Below are positions 21,516-33,326 of a stretch of 64,000 nucleotides of DNA, one piece after another; positions within the stretch are counted from its first letter, which is position 1; each line of letters starts with the position of its first letter. A program made the translations under genes and the position numbers. Origin of the DNA: Psychrobacter glacincola (lineage in GTDB: Bacteria; Pseudomonadota; Gammaproteobacteria; Pseudomonadales; Moraxellaceae); contig LIQB01000003.2 of the NCBI GenBank assembly GCA_001411745.2, positions 143,743-207,742 of the forward strand, read 5' to 3'. The notes under the pieces were generated by a model, which was given only the letters and a program-made list of their open reading frames with translations, did not search any database and had not been told where the DNA came from.

Positions 21516-21716
21516 AAAAGCTCCTATTGATAAAGCGGTTCATTGAAAACAGTGATTGATATTACAAAATGATTGAGAAAAGAGATGGCTGATACATGGG
21601 GCAAGCGCCACGGTATTACAAGTATAACTCTATAGAGTCTATATATAAAATCTACGCTCAACTCACCAAGTCAATATGACTCGGAGTGCTCAAGCAGCGA
21701 TGACACCCGATCTAAG

Positions 21717-22220
21717 CTATCTAGATTCGACAACATTAGGGACTAATAATACCACGGCATTGGCCATAATACCCTCTTGCCGACCGGTAAAGCCTAACTT
21801 TTCAGTGGTGGTGGCTTTAACGCTGATATTATTAACCGCCGTCTGCAAATCACTGGCAATATTATCACGCATGGCTTGACTGTGCGGTGCCAGCTTTGGA
21901 CGCTCACACATCACAGTGATATCAGCGTTGCCTAGACTATAACCAGCCTCTTGCACTTTACTGTAGACATAACGTAGCAGCACCCGCGAGTCCAAACCTG
22001 CATGGGCGGCATCTGTATCAGGAAAATGCTGACCGATATCTCCAAGCGCCAATGCGCCAAGCAGTGCATCGGCAAGCGCATGCAGCACCACATCTCCATC
22101 AGAGTGTGCCAGCAAACTGTGCGTGTGTTCAATAGGCACACCTGCTAGCACCACATATTGCTGCTGCTGACCATTATTGTGAAAAGCGTGAACGTCGATA
22201 CCTTGACCAATTTTTATCAT
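21717..22220 (-). CDS. ispF: 2-C-methyl-D-erythritol 2,4-cyclodiphosphate synthase
   Basis: MEP-pathway enzyme forming the cyclic diphosphate precursor of isoprenoids. The metal ligands are in GQGIDVHAF (Asp9, His11) and the [19 protein letters not shown] motif is diagnostic. 167 residues is typical. TTGGA precedes the ATG. The usual partner ispD is not adjacent. Confidence 0.97.
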   Translation of the reverse strand: MIKIGQGIDVHAFHNNGQQQQYVVLAGVPIEHTHSLLAHSDGDVVLHALADALLGALALGDIGQHFPDTDAAHAGLDSRVLLRYVYSKVQEAGYSLGNADITVMCERPKLAPHSQAMRDNIASDLQTAVNNISVKATTTEKLGFTGRQEGIMANAVVLLVPNVVESR

Positions 22221-22480
22221 TATTATTCCAAGATGAGTGAAACGTGATTAAAATAATTCAAAACCACTATCTAAATTTCTAAAGCGATTTTACCAATGCC
22301 TAGACACCATCGGTCGCCACCAGTTTCAATTAACTGGTATAATATGACGTTTATTTTATCATAATACCAGATCCAAAAGATAAGCTGACGTCGTTCTGCT
22401 GAGACTACCTATTGTAGCAATGGCATGATTTTTGGCGTCAATATCTATTTTGGAGAACGTACAAATAGTTGAGCCGCTTT

Positions 22481-23707
22481 ATGTCAGCCATACAAGATAC
22501 CTCAAGCATAGCCGTTTCTGAGTCTTTTACAACTCATCGTCCATTAACACTTGCCGATATCGAAAATCCTAGCGCCAAACACGTGATTGTCGGTATGTCA
22601 GGTGGCGTTGATTCTTCTGTATCAGCCGTTTTACTTCAGCAAGCAGGCTTTAAAGTCGAAGGTCTGTTTATGAAGAACTGGGAAGAAGATGACGGCACCG
22701 AATACTGTACGGCAATGGATGATTTAGCGGACGCACAAGCGGTATGTGACAAAATCGGTATGAAGCTACATACGGCTAATTTTGCCATGGAATATTGGGA
22801 TCGGGTTTTTGAGCATTTTTTAGCAGAATACAAATCAGGTCGTACGCCCAATCCAGATATTTTGTGCAATAAAGAAATCAAGTTTAAAGCATTTTTAGAC
22901 TATGCTTTGACGTTGGGCGCAGATTATATCGCCACCGGTCACTACACGCGCCGCAGTATGAACTATACGAATGCTAACGGCACTGAGGTTGCGCAGCTAT
23001 TACGCGGGCTTGATAACAATAAAGACCAAAGTTACTTTTTACATGCGGTTGGCGGCGATAAAATCGCTAAGACGCTGTTCCCAGTCGGTGAGCTTGAAAA
23101 GCCAGTGGTTCGTCAAATCGCTGAAGAACATGATCTTATTACCGCCAATAAAAAAGATTCAACGGGTATTTGCTTTATTGGTGAGCGCCGCTTTAAAGAC
23201 TTTTTACAACAGTACTTGCCCGCTCAAAAAGGCGATATCATGACTGACGATGGTAATATTATCGGTCAACACGATGGTCTAATGTATTATACGTTAGGTC
23301 AGCGTGGTGGTATTGGTATTGGTGGTGTTAAAGATCGCCCAGAAGAGCCTTGGTTTGTATTAGCAAAAGACTTGGACAACAACCGTTTGATCGTTGGACA
23401 AGGTCATGAGCATCCCATGATGCTGAGTAATGAGCTGCAAGCTTATAAGCTCGATTGGGTCGATGGTTTACCGCCTACAGATATATTTAGCGAAGACGGC
23501 TTACGTTGTATGGCAAAATCGCGCTACCGTCAGCCAGACCAAGCGTGCCGAGTGTTTGCTGTTGATGATAAAGGTTTAGAAGTACGAGTGATATTTGATA
23601 CGCCGCAACGGGCAGTGACGCCAGGTCAGTCAGCGGTGTTTTATATCGATGAGGTTTGTTTGGGCGGTGGCGTCATTGCCTCTATTGATGCGCCTTGCGG
23701 AATTTGA
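22481..23707 (+). CDS. mnmA: tRNA-specific 2-thiouridylase MnmA
   Basis: Transfers sulfur to U34 of tRNA-Glu, -Gln and -Lys. Visible motifs are the PP-loop [30 protein letters not shown], the catalytic-cysteine region [12 protein letters not shown] and [13 protein letters not shown]. Compared with E. coli it has an N-terminal extension of about 35 residues before the PP-loop. The start is uncertain. ATG at 22481 is listed, but a TTG at 22469 is 13 nt downstream of the only good ribosome binding site (TGGAG). Its functional partner mnmG is elsewhere in the window at 18.3-20.2 kb. Confidence 0.95.
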   Translation: MSAIQDTSSIAVSESFTTHRPLTLADIENPSAKHVIVGMSGGVDSSVSAVLLQQAGFKVEGLFMKNWEEDDGTEYCTAMDDLADAQAVCDKIGMKLHTANFAMEYWDRVFEHFLAEYKSGRTPNPDILCNKEIKFKAFLDYALTLGADYIATGHYTRRSMNYTNANGTEVAQLLRGLDNNKDQSYFLHAVGGDKIAKTLFPVGELEKPVVRQIAEEHDLITANKKDSTGICFIGERRFKDFLQQYLPAQKGDIMTDDGNIIGQHDGLMYYTLGQRGGIGIGGVKDRPEEPWFVLAKDLDNNRLIVGQGHEHPMMLSNELQAYKLDWVDGLPPTDIFSEDGLRCMAKSRYRQPDQACRVFAVDDKGLEVRVIFDTPQRAVTPGQSAVFYIDEVCLGGGVIASIDAPCGI

Positions 23708-23760
23708 CATCTCAGTTAACATTAATTAATACAATGATTTGTCTTTTTTTAGGATACTGA

Positions 23761-25617
23761 ATGACCGCTCGCCTTTTCGCCTTGCTGAATATCTCATTTT
23801 CTTGTTCGATATGGGTAAAGAGAGGTCTTACGCTTACTTTTATTGCTGCGTCATTTAGTGCACAGTCAGCACCATCAGAGCTGGGTAGTATTACGGTTAC
23901 CAGCTCTAATGCTTCGACTGGTACTGCTTCTGGCACCTATATCGCAGCAGGTTCTGGTGCTACTGGTCGTTTTACTTTAGTGCGCAATGAAAATATTGGT
24001 TATAACAGTAATGCTGAGATAACACCATCTAGTGGTACGCGTACCAATGGTATTGAGATCAGGAATGATTCTAATACTAGTATTGATAGAGATAAGTTTA
24101 AGTACACTTTTACTATTACGCCTAATGATAACGCCTCTATACATACCATAAAGATTGGTCAAGCCAGCTATTCAATGGGTGGTAACTCAGAAATTGCACG
24201 TCAAACGTTAAATTTTACTCAAAATAGTCAAATTAGTATACCTGCGCAAGCCACTATCAAAAACAACCCAGATGTCCCCTATTACTATAATGCAATGGGT
24301 GATTATTTTATGGGCAGCAAAGTCAATAGTACCCAGCTGAATTCACAAAATGCTGTGTTCAACCCGCAGCTGCGTACCGATAGCTCAAATGTGAATGGTA
24401 GTGGTTTATATTATTATAATATTACTAATCTAGCCGGTATTACCGGTAGCCAAAACCCATATACCCCTACCTTGAATACGAATAAACAAGTAAGCCTCAA
24501 TTCAAATAACGGAGTTTTACCACCGACGCCAACTTTTGAAAATATTATTAAAAGTATCAATAATGGCAGCACGTATTCTGCACTCTCATCTAATACCGCT
24601 ATTTCCAATGGTGGTACTTATGTCAGTTATGGCATTGAAAACAGTCAAAGCAATTATGTTGTCGCGGTAAGAAACGCGAACGCCGTGACTTTGACTTATG
24701 AAGGGATTATGAATGGTAATATCGGCATTGCGCGTAACGTAATCGGTGAAACCTATAACGAATGGATCAGCTTTGGGGTAGAAAGTGAACCGTTGAATTA
24801 CGTCTTTTCAGGCACTGTATTCAATGATAATGGCGGTATAAATGATAGCGACATCAATGTCAAAAAAGATAACGCTACGATAGACAGCGGTATATATAAC
24901 AATACCAACTTCTTCAATGGTACTTTTGACTCTGCTGAAAGTGGTATTGCAGGTAGCACAGTCAAGCTGGTTGACTGTACAACCAATGCTCCTCTTGAAA
25001 CTATCAATATTCCTACTAATATTGTCGGTAAATATGAGATTAAAATACCTATCGCTTCTCTAACTGGCAAAAGTACTGTCTGCCTGATTGAAGAAAATAG
25101 TGGTAGCACTTATCCCATTCGTACTACTAATGAAAAGACTGTTATTTCCTTGACTACTAACAAGTCTAACTATGAAAATAATAACTTTGGCAGAGTGATT
25201 GATAAAAGCACAGCTTTAGTCCTTGAAAAAGAACAAGCACTTAACGATTGCAAAATCGCCTCATTGTTACCAAATCTAGAAAACAAGCTTGCCTATAGTA
25301 AAGCCGCCCTATCTGAAGTAACTCCAGGACAATGTATTGCCTACAAAATTACTGCGACCAATCGAGCCAACCTTAGTATTAATCACTTTGTTCTACAAGA
25401 TGTCTTGCAAGAAAAAAATGTGAATGGCGCGATAGTGACGTCAAAACTTGCGAATCCAATTCATCAAGCAAGCGAATATGCCGCAGACAGTGTCGCTATC
25501 GGCAATAACGGTACTGTTAAAACGGTAACCTCAATTTTAGATCCAAGGACAAAACGTAGTTTTTACTTTAATACTAAGTATGGCACCACACACTCTAATA
25601 CACCCGATACCCCTTAA
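23761..25617 (+). CDS. Secreted surface protein with Cna-B/SdrD-like and DUF11-like parts
   Basis: A 618-residue exported protein. A Sec signal is likely at residues 15-36 (basic VKRG, hydrophobic core, cleavage after AQSA). Residues 40-340 are Ser/Thr/Asn/Gly-rich beta-type sequence. Around 345-450 there is an SdrD/Cna-B-like fold (YVFSGTVFNDNG and later GIAGSTVKLVDC), and near 525-565 a DUF11-like motif (EVTPGQCIAYKITATNRA). I see no C-terminal anchor, beta-barrel or sortase-type motif, so how it is retained is unclear. TTAGGA precedes the ATG. Base composition and Asn/Ser content differ from neighbours, as is common for adhesin-like genes. Family assignment is tentative. Confidence 0.65.
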   Translation: MTARLFALLNISFSCSIWVKRGLTLTFIAASFSAQSAPSELGSITVTSSNASTGTASGTYIAAGSGATGRFTLVRNENIGYNSNAEITPSSGTRTNGIEIRNDSNTSIDRDKFKYTFTITPNDNASIHTIKIGQASYSMGGNSEIARQTLNFTQNSQISIPAQATIKNNPDVPYYYNAMGDYFMGSKVNSTQLNSQNAVFNPQLRTDSSNVNGSGLYYYNITNLAGITGSQNPYTPTLNTNKQVSLNSNNGVLPPTPTFENIIKSINNGSTYSALSSNTAISNGGTYVSYGIENSQSNYVVAVRNANAVTLTYEGIMNGNIGIARNVIGETYNEWISFGVESEPLNYVFSGTVFNDNGGINDSDINVKKDNATIDSGIYNNTNFFNGTFDSAESGIAGSTVKLVDCTTNAPLETINIPTNIVGKYEIKIPIASLTGKSTVCLIEENSGSTYPIRTTNEKTVISLTTNKSNYENNNFGRVIDKSTALVLEKEQALNDCKIASLLPNLENKLAYSKAALSEVTPGQCIAYKITATNRANLSINHFVLQDVLQEKNVNGAIVTSKLANPIHQASEYAADSVAIGNNGTVKTVTSILDPRTKRSFYFNTKYGTTHSNTPDTP

Positions 25618-25751
25618 TAATAGCGTTATATGCATATTTTGGTTTTATCAACGGCTACATTTGCTACACTACCCGTATTTTTTTGACCACAGTCTTATAT
25701 GATGTGTTCATTTGTGTGATTTCACAGTTTTCATCACTTTTACTTTTTTAA

Positions 25752-27158
<1,407 letters not shown>

Positions 27159-27188
27159 CTGGTAACAATCTTATCTTTATAAAATGTA

Positions 27189-27224
27189 AAAAAGATATAA
27201 ACGAGCATTCATTTATATCTTTTT
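27189..27224 (+). terminator. Intrinsic terminator after purB
   Basis: 13-bp stem AAAAAGATATAAA with TTTATATCTTTTT and a 10-nt loop. GC-poor, but with a good T-tract. May also serve the convergent lipoprotein gene. Confidence 0.75.
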
Positions 27225-27282
27225 AAAAAAACCTTACTCTAAACACTATGATTTTTTAAATACATAGTTAATGGGTGAGGTT

Positions 27283-27477
27283 TTATTCTTTATCGTCTTT
27301 GTCTTTTTTGTCACTACTATCGCCCGGTATGATGGCTTTAGTAACAGCAACAGTACCTTTGACGACGCCTTTAGTGGTTTTGTAGGCGACTTTTACAGGT
27401 ACAGTGACGATTTTATGCACACAAGATTGCAGCATAAACATACTCGCGATGATGACGATAAACTGTAATTTTTTCAT
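27283..27477 (-). CDS. Small lipoprotein
   Basis: About 64 residues from ATG at 27477 (MKKLQFIVIIASMFMLQSC). It has a short basic start, a hydrophobic core and a lipobox LQSC with Cys at about residue 19, so it should be lipidated. The mature part is Lys/Val/Thr-rich and ends in a charged KKDKDDKE tail. Function unknown. A longer frame to 27504 would spoil the signal peptide. Confidence 0.72.
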   Translation of the reverse strand: MKKLQFIVIIASMFMLQSCVHKIVTVPVKVAYKTTKGVVKGTVAVTKAIIPGDSSDKKDKDDKE

Positions 27478-27633
27478 AAATTTCCTACGGATAATGAGAG
27501 GCATTGATGGCTATATTTTGACCATCAGCTAGACGCTAATCATAAACCAATACACGTCAGCTATAAAGCACTGTTCTAGTTTTATATTCTGCTTACCTTG
27601 ATATCCTTTCTACTTAAACACACGGATCTACCC

Positions 27634-28806
27634 ATGACTTCTATACCGCTTTGTTTACCCGACTCTATCACGCCTGAGCAATTTTTAAGCGAATACTGGC
27701 AAAAAAAGCCACTCTTAATTAAACAAGGCTTACCACAACTAATTGGCATGTTTGAACCTGACGACATGCTCGGTCTAGCCCTAGAAGAAGATGCCGCAGC
27801 GCGCCTGCTGACTCAAGCAGCAAGTAAAAAAGAAGGTCAGGCGCAGTGGCAACTTAAAAAAAGCCCACTGAGCGAAACTGATTTTGATAAATTACCTGAG
27901 CAATGGACCGTACTGGTACAAAATATGGAACAGTGGTCACCTGAGCTTGGTCAATTGTGGCAAGCCTTTGACTTTATTCCACAATGGCAACGTGATGACA
28001 TCATGGTTTCTTATGCGCCAAAAGGTGGCTCAGTCGGCAAACACTATGACGATTATGATGTGTTTCTTGCGCAAGGCTACGGCACTAGACGTTGGCAACT
28101 GGGCAAATTCTGTGATAAAAATACCGAGTTTGTCGCCGATGAGCCGATTCGCCTATTTGATGATATGGGTGAGATTATTTTTGATGAAATATTAGAAGCG
28201 GGTGACGTACTTTACGTACCGCCGAAGCTGTCGCATTTTGGTGTGGCACAAGACGATTGCTTAACCTTTTCATTTGGCTGCCGTCGTCCTAACTTGATGC
28301 AAATCATCGACAGCTTGGCTGATATCGCCACCAACGATAGCGATTTATTTATCCCAATGCTGTTACCACAAGCGCTGCAAGCGTCAGGTGAATTGCAATC
28401 GAGCAGCATCAATGCGATCAAAGATCAGCTATTACAAATGCTACAGTCTGAGCGTGGTGATGATATCATTCGTCAAGCAGTTTCTGAAGTCGTCAGCAAA
28501 CGCCAGTATGATGCACTGATGCCAGAGGATACATTGGATACGGATGAGCTCATGCAAGCTCTAGCAGAAGGTGCCACATTGCAAGCGGATTATAGCAATC
28601 GTTTGCTCTATAGCCAGACTAATGATGGCATTGTGCTATATGCCAATGGTCAGCGCATTGACGGGCTTGATGATACAGCAGTAGCGGTATTGGTGCGTTT
28701 GGCTAATGGCGAACACCTAAATAGTCAAGATGTCACCGATGTTGATGCAGATGATTTGAGCGAATGGCTAGAGAACGGCTGGGTGTGGATTGATATTGCT
28801 GAATAA
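27634..28806 (+). CDS. roxA: Ribosomal protein L16 arginine hydroxylase (RoxA/YcfD type)
   Basis: A 390-residue JmjC/cupin 2-oxoglutarate- and Fe(II)-dependent oxygenase. The iron-binding triad is visible as HYDDYD (HxD) in GGSVGKHYDDYDVF and a distal His in PPKLSHFGVA. The N-terminal block PEQFLSEYWQKKPLLIKQ is characteristic of the YcfD/MINA53/NO66 group. In E. coli the homologue hydroxylates an Arg of ribosomal protein L16. ATG at 27634 is chosen; an upstream TTG frame from 27598 lacks support. Confidence 0.9.
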   Translation: MTSIPLCLPDSITPEQFLSEYWQKKPLLIKQGLPQLIGMFEPDDMLGLALEEDAAARLLTQAASKKEGQAQWQLKKSPLSETDFDKLPEQWTVLVQNMEQWSPELGQLWQAFDFIPQWQRDDIMVSYAPKGGSVGKHYDDYDVFLAQGYGTRRWQLGKFCDKNTEFVADEPIRLFDDMGEIIFDEILEAGDVLYVPPKLSHFGVAQDDCLTFSFGCRRPNLMQIIDSLADIATNDSDLFIPMLLPQALQASGELQSSSINAIKDQLLQMLQSERGDDIIRQAVSEVVSKRQYDALMPEDTLDTDELMQALAEGATLQADYSNRLLYSQTNDGIVLYANGQRIDGLDDTAVAVLVRLANGEHLNSQDVTDVDADDLSEWLENGWVWIDIAE

Positions 28807-28834
28807 TATCTATTAATCAGAAATTAATCAAATA

Positions 28835-28875
28835 AAAAAACCGCTACCTGACAATTACTCAGATAGCGGTTTTTT
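28835..28875. terminator. Intrinsic terminator between roxA and putA-C
   Basis: Stem AAAAAACCGCTACCTGA with TCAGATAGCGGTTTTTT (one mismatch) and a 7-nt loop. A- and T-runs on both sides suggest bidirectional use. Arms are almost identical to those of the terminator at 243-276. Confidence 0.92.
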
Positions 28876-28971
28876 CTTATAAATCGTATTCGGTATTTAT
28901 AGCTATACCAAACACTGCTTCGCACTTATCAAAACAGATATAAGAGCGAAGCGGGTTTGTAATTAATACGG

Positions 28972-29664
28972 TTATTCGGTACCAAGTTCAAGCAAGCTAG
29001 CATTACCACCGATCGCTGTGGTATTGATTGTTTTGACACGCTCAGTGACAAAACGATGCAAATAATCAGGCGTTAGCATCTCTGACAAGCCTTCCATATC
29101 GGTGACACTAATGACTTGCGTTAAGATACCATCGGTATTGGCAAGCTCTTGACTGATAGTCTGTACTTCGCTTCGATTGCCAGAGACTGCAACCTGTGCC
29201 AGACGATCGATATATAAAAGTGTGACGGTTTGCGAGTCATTCGCCACACTCAATACATCTTCGCTGATACCTGTATCGTATAGTATCTTGGCAGCTTCAT
29301 TGCACATCTCATCTTGGCTTGGGCAATGCAATATGACTTCATTACCTGTCAATAGTGCGGCTACCAGCTGTCCCAATACCGCCATAGCTCTAGCAGATTC
29401 ACCACCAATAACCATAGTCTTACCACGACCAGTGACATATAGATCGTTGGACTCACCAGTTGCACCAGTCATGCGATGCACCTCATCCAAGCTAGGCGCG
29501 GCGCTCAATAGATGATTGAACAAACGCTTTGCTTTATTGGCGTCACCAGTCAGCAGCGCCAACTTTGGAATAGCCGCTTGTAGATATGTTGCGCGATTCA
29601 CTGCGCCAAGTAATCGCCAAGATTCACAAACCTGGGCATGATTTTTTTTGAATTCAGTCGCCAT
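28972..29664 (-). CDS. Separate PutA C-terminal domain (ALDH-superfamily-like domain)
   Basis: A 230-residue protein that corresponds to the last domain of long PutA proteins. Its end, RVKTINTTAIGGNASLLELG, matches the conserved PutA terminal motif (V-N-T-x-A-x-G-G-N-A-S-L), and its middle resembles the ALDH-superfamily-like C-terminal domain that follows the dehydrogenase in E. coli PutA. It is encoded as its own gene, starting 11 nt after the putA stop, with a clear ribosome binding site (TAAGGAG, 7 nt spacing). It is therefore a stable gene fission rather than a frameshift. It presumably binds PutA in trans and completes its oligomer or substrate tunnel, which is an inference. Confidence 0.85.
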   Translation of the reverse strand: MATEFKKNHAQVCESWRLLGAVNRATYLQAAIPKLALLTGDANKAKRLFNHLLSAAPSLDEVHRMTGATGESNDLYVTGRGKTMVIGGESARAMAVLGQLVAALLTGNEVILHCPSQDEMCNEAAKILYDTGISEDVLSVANDSQTVTLLYIDRLAQVAVSGNRSEVQTISQELANTDGILTQVISVTDMEGLSEMLTPDYLHRFVTERVKTINTTAIGGNASLLELGTE

Positions 29665-29675
29665 GTTGCTACTCC

Positions 29676-32600
29676 TTATGCGAGTTCTGTTTGAGTGATG
29701 GTTTGGGTAGTATTAGCAGTTATCTGGTTACTACTATTTGACTCTGAGCTAAGCTGCATCAAACGTGCGACATAATGCGGGCCACCAGCTTTAGGACCCG
29801 TACCAGACAGACCACAACCACCGAATGGTTGTACGTTTACGACGGCACCGATTTGGTTGCGGTTGATGTAAGTATTACCTACAAACGCACGGCGCTCGAT
29901 GTGCTCAACGGTATTTTCGATACGACTATGAATACCCAAGGTCAAACCAAAGCCTGTCGCGTTGATGGCATCAATCAGCTTATTCAGATCACGTGCTTGA
30001 TAGCGCAGTACGTGCAAAATTGGACCAAAATGCTCGCCACCTATCACGTCGATACTTTTTACTTCAATCGCTGTTGGCAATACAAAGGTAGACTGCTCTT
30101 GACTGACAACTGAGCTTGAGCTCATTGGCGTCTGTGCCAAGATAGTCGCCGTTGGCTCAGCGTCCATACGCTCGATATGCGCTTCAAGACTACGTTTGGC
30201 ATCTGCATCAATCACTGGGCCCACATCTGTAGCAGCATATAAAGGATTGCCGACCGATAGCTCAGCCATATTGCCTTGTAATAGCTCAATTAAATTATCA
30301 GCCATTTCTTCTTGCACGCACAATATACGGCAAGCTGAGCAACGCTGACCTGCTGAACCAAATGCAGATAAGACAGCGTCTCTAACCACTTGTTCTGGCA
30401 ATGCCGTTGAATCGACAATCATAGCATTCTGACCACCAGTTTCGGCGATAAAAACAGGTAACTCACCACTGGCTTGTGCATGATCATTTAGGCTTTGGTT
30501 AATACGTTGAGCCGTTTGGGTTGAACCCGTAAATATCACACCTGCTATATTGTAAGCCGCTGTCAATGCACCACCAACATCGCCAGCACCGATCACTAAC
30601 TGTAAGGCTTGTGTTGGTACTCCTGCTTGGTACATTAGCTGAGCACCAAAATGGGCAATCAAGCTGGTTTGTTCGGCAGGTTTCGCCACCACCGTATTAC
30701 CTGCTGCTAGTGCCGCTACGATTTGACCAGTGTAGATAGCCAATGGAAAGTTCCATGGGCTAATACAGACAAAGGTGCCACGTGGTTTATAAACTTGACG
30801 AGATTGCTTGCCAGCCAAATCGGTGAATTCATGCACGACATCGTCTAGACGCTCTGCTTCATCGGCATAAAAACGGCAGAAATCAACGGCTTCTTTGATT
30901 TCATCAATACCGTCTTGAAGGGTTTTGCCCGCTTCGATTTGGCATAGCGCCATTAGCTCAGCATAGTTTTCTTCATAGAGATCAGCTATTTTACGCAATA
31001 TTTCAGCACGCTTAGCAGCTGATACTGCTTGCCAGACACTTTGCCCTGCCACTGCCGCATCGATTGCTTGACCAGCTATTTGAGCATTGGCATAAGTGAC
31101 TTCACCAGCACTTACTTCGTGGTTCCAAGGTGCACGTACGGTTTGAGTCTCAAGCTTATGCGTTACGCCCTCTACTTCATATTCATCAACTGCTTTGCCA
31201 TTGACGATGGACGTCGCTGACCAAGTTTTATGCAAATGGCTATCGATAGCAGATTTAAAGGGCAACCATTGTGACTCTACGAATATATTAGGGCCAAAAC
31301 TGGCACGGCGCGCACCATAAATCTCTAACGGCAACGGAATCTCTGGATTGTGTAACGTCGCATTGGTCAGTAGCTTGTCATAAGGATGTACTGTCAGCTT
31401 CTCAATCGGATAAGACTTGTCTAGTAGCTGATGGACAAACGAGCTATTGGCACCGTTTTCGAGCAAGCGACGTACCAAGTACGGCAGCAAATCTTTATGC
31501 GCGCCAACTGGGGCATAGATACGTACCGGAATTTTATACGCTTGTAAGATATGATCATAAAGCGCATCGCCCATACCATGTAGACGCTGAAACTCAAACT
31601 CTCTATGCTTACTCATGGTCATAATTGACGCTAGGGTGTGCGCATTGTGTGTCGCAAACTGTGGCCAAATCAAGCCGCGCAGATGATCTGATAACAAGAA
31701 ACGCGCACAGGCAAGGTAAGCAGTATCCGTGCCTTCTTTGCGTGTCCAGACAGGATAGCCTGACAGACCTTTTTGCTGGGCAAGCTTGATCTCAGTATCC
31801 CAATAGGCGCCCTTTACCAGACGTACTGGAATACGATCTCCCACCTCAGTCGATAGCCGTGCCAACCACACCAAAATAGCGATGGCACGCTTAGAGTAAC
31901 CTTGCACGACCAAGCCAAGACCATCCCAGTCAGCCGTCAAATTGTCACGGTACAAAGACTCAAACAGTTTTAAAGAAATTTCAAGGCGGTCGGCTTCTTC
32001 GGCATCGATACTAAGATCCACATTGACTTCACGTGCCGCTTCGATGAGCAGCAAGCAGCGTTGACGTAATAAACCCATGACTTGGGCTTCTTGCGTGGCT
32101 TCATAGCGAGGGTGCAATGCTGACAGCTTGATAGATACTGATGGCTTAGGCATGCCTTCTTTGACTTTGATACTGGCAGTGGCTCTGATCGCATGCAGGT
32201 AGTCATTGAAGTATTTTTCAGCGTCTTTATGCGCAATAGCCGCTTCACCAAGCATATCAAACGAATAGGTATAGCCTTTATTACGATAAGGCTGGCTGTT
32301 TTTATTGGCGTCTTCGATGGTCTCGCCCAATACAAACTGATGACCCATGATGCGCATGGCTTTTTGCATGGCACTACGAATAACAGGCTCGCCCATCTTT
32401 TTAGTCATGCGATCCAAAAAGCCTGATGCTGTGGTGCTACTATCAATACTGACGACACGACCTGTCATCATCATGCCCCATGTCGAGGCATTGACCATAA
32501 AACCGTTGTCATTTTTGATGTGCTTTTTCCAATCAGCCACACTCATTTTGTCATGAATCAACGCATCAGCAGTATAATTGTCTGGCACTCGAATCAAGGC

Positions 32601-32927
32601 TTCTGCCAAGCTCATCAGCAAGATACCTTCTTGGGTATCAAGACTATACTCAAGCAGTAACGAGTCGACCATCTTGACCGCTTTGCCATCATTACGTACA
32701 TGTTCAACCAGCTGGCGCGTTTGCTCAGCAGCGGCGTCACGTTCTTCTGTGCTGGGTTTAGCAAGTGGCAATAATTTGGACAACCAGCGCTCTTCATCAA
32801 CGCTATACAACGGCGAAATACGGGCGTGCAGAGTTTCTGCCGACTGGGCAATATAATCTGGCGATAGCAAATCGACAGGATTAAACAAAATCGGCTCTTG
32901 CGGGGTAAACTGGTCTACTGGGTTCAT
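29676..32927 (-). CDS. putA: Bifunctional proline dehydrogenase / P5C dehydrogenase
   Basis: Oxidises proline to glutamate in two steps at the inner membrane. The N-terminal proline dehydrogenase barrel (FAD) is in roughly residues 90-490 (for example VRLVKGAYWDTEIKLAQ and YAPVGAHKDLLPYLVRR). The aldehyde dehydrogenase domain is in about 560-1040 (CISPWNFPLAIYTGQ, the Glu block FIAETGGQNAMIVDS and catalytic Cys in FGSAGQRCSACR). There is no N-terminal ribbon-helix-helix DNA-binding domain, so this PutA should not autoregulate. The protein stops after GPKAGGPHYVARLMQ with a Ser/Asn/Thr-rich tail, and the usual C-terminal domain is encoded by the next gene. GGAG precedes the ATG. Confidence 0.96.
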   Translation of the reverse strand: MNPVDQFTPQEPILFNPVDLLSPDYIAQSAETLHARISPLYSVDEERWLSKLLPLAKPSTEERDAAAEQTRQLVEHVRNDGKAVKMVDSLLLEYSLDTQEGILLMSLAEALIRVPDNYTADALIHDKMSVADWKKHIKNDNGFMVNASTWGMMMTGRVVSIDSSTTASGFLDRMTKKMGEPVIRSAMQKAMRIMGHQFVLGETIEDANKNSQPYRNKGYTYSFDMLGEAAIAHKDAEKYFNDYLHAIRATASIKVKEGMPKPSVSIKLSALHPRYEATQEAQVMGLLRQRCLLLIEAAREVNVDLSIDAEEADRLEISLKLFESLYRDNLTADWDGLGLVVQGYSKRAIAILVWLARLSTEVGDRIPVRLVKGAYWDTEIKLAQQKGLSGYPVWTRKEGTDTAYLACARFLLSDHLRGLIWPQFATHNAHTLASIMTMSKHREFEFQRLHGMGDALYDHILQAYKIPVRIYAPVGAHKDLLPYLVRRLLENGANSSFVHQLLDKSYPIEKLTVHPYDKLLTNATLHNPEIPLPLEIYGARRASFGPNIFVESQWLPFKSAIDSHLHKTWSATSIVNGKAVDEYEVEGVTHKLETQTVRAPWNHEVSAGEVTYANAQIAGQAIDAAVAGQSVWQAVSAAKRAEILRKIADLYEENYAELMALCQIEAGKTLQDGIDEIKEAVDFCRFYADEAERLDDVVHEFTDLAGKQSRQVYKPRGTFVCISPWNFPLAIYTGQIVAALAAGNTVVAKPAEQTSLIAHFGAQLMYQAGVPTQALQLVIGAGDVGGALTAAYNIAGVIFTGSTQTAQRINQSLNDHAQASGELPVFIAETGGQNAMIVDSTALPEQVVRDAVLSAFGSAGQRCSACRILCVQEEMADNLIELLQGNMAELSVGNPLYAATDVGPVIDADAKRSLEAHIERMDAEPTATILAQTPMSSSSVVSQEQSTFVLPTAIEVKSIDVIGGEHFGPILHVLRYQARDLNKLIDAINATGFGLTLGIHSRIENTVEHIERRAFVGNTYINRNQIGAVVNVQPFGGCGLSGTGPKAGGPHYVARLMQLSSESNSSNQITANTTQTITQTELA

Positions 32928-33326
32928 AACAACTCCATAACTATCGTTTAAAAACCATCATAAATAGTGCTTTAGGAAGTCTGATCGTCTGGTATAACTA
33001 GCCATCACCATCATTCATTTAGATGATGGCTATCGATAGATACTTATAACAATAATCAAAAGTCCAAACGGCGCCATCACAAAACGAGAAAATCCAGCGT
33101 AGGCTGGAAGCGGTTAAGTAGGTCGTTCGACTGTTAAACGGGCTACGTTAACAATACAAAGGCAACAACGAACAGCTAAGCGGCATTAGTGCCTTCTTCT
33201 TGTTTGTAGTGAAAGGAGTGTGATGATCAGATATCGCTACATTAAAACGAAAAAGTCGCTTTAGCAAAAAAATCTGCCATCTTGGGTGCTGCTAATTCAC
33301 TGTAAGAAAAACCTCTACGGCGTTGA

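Noticed and set aside
29664..29678. Frameshift or sequencing error splitting putA
   Set aside because: The downstream gene has its own ribosome binding site with correct spacing, and the upstream protein ends in a low-complexity tail, so the junction looks like two established genes. Reads would be needed to be certain.
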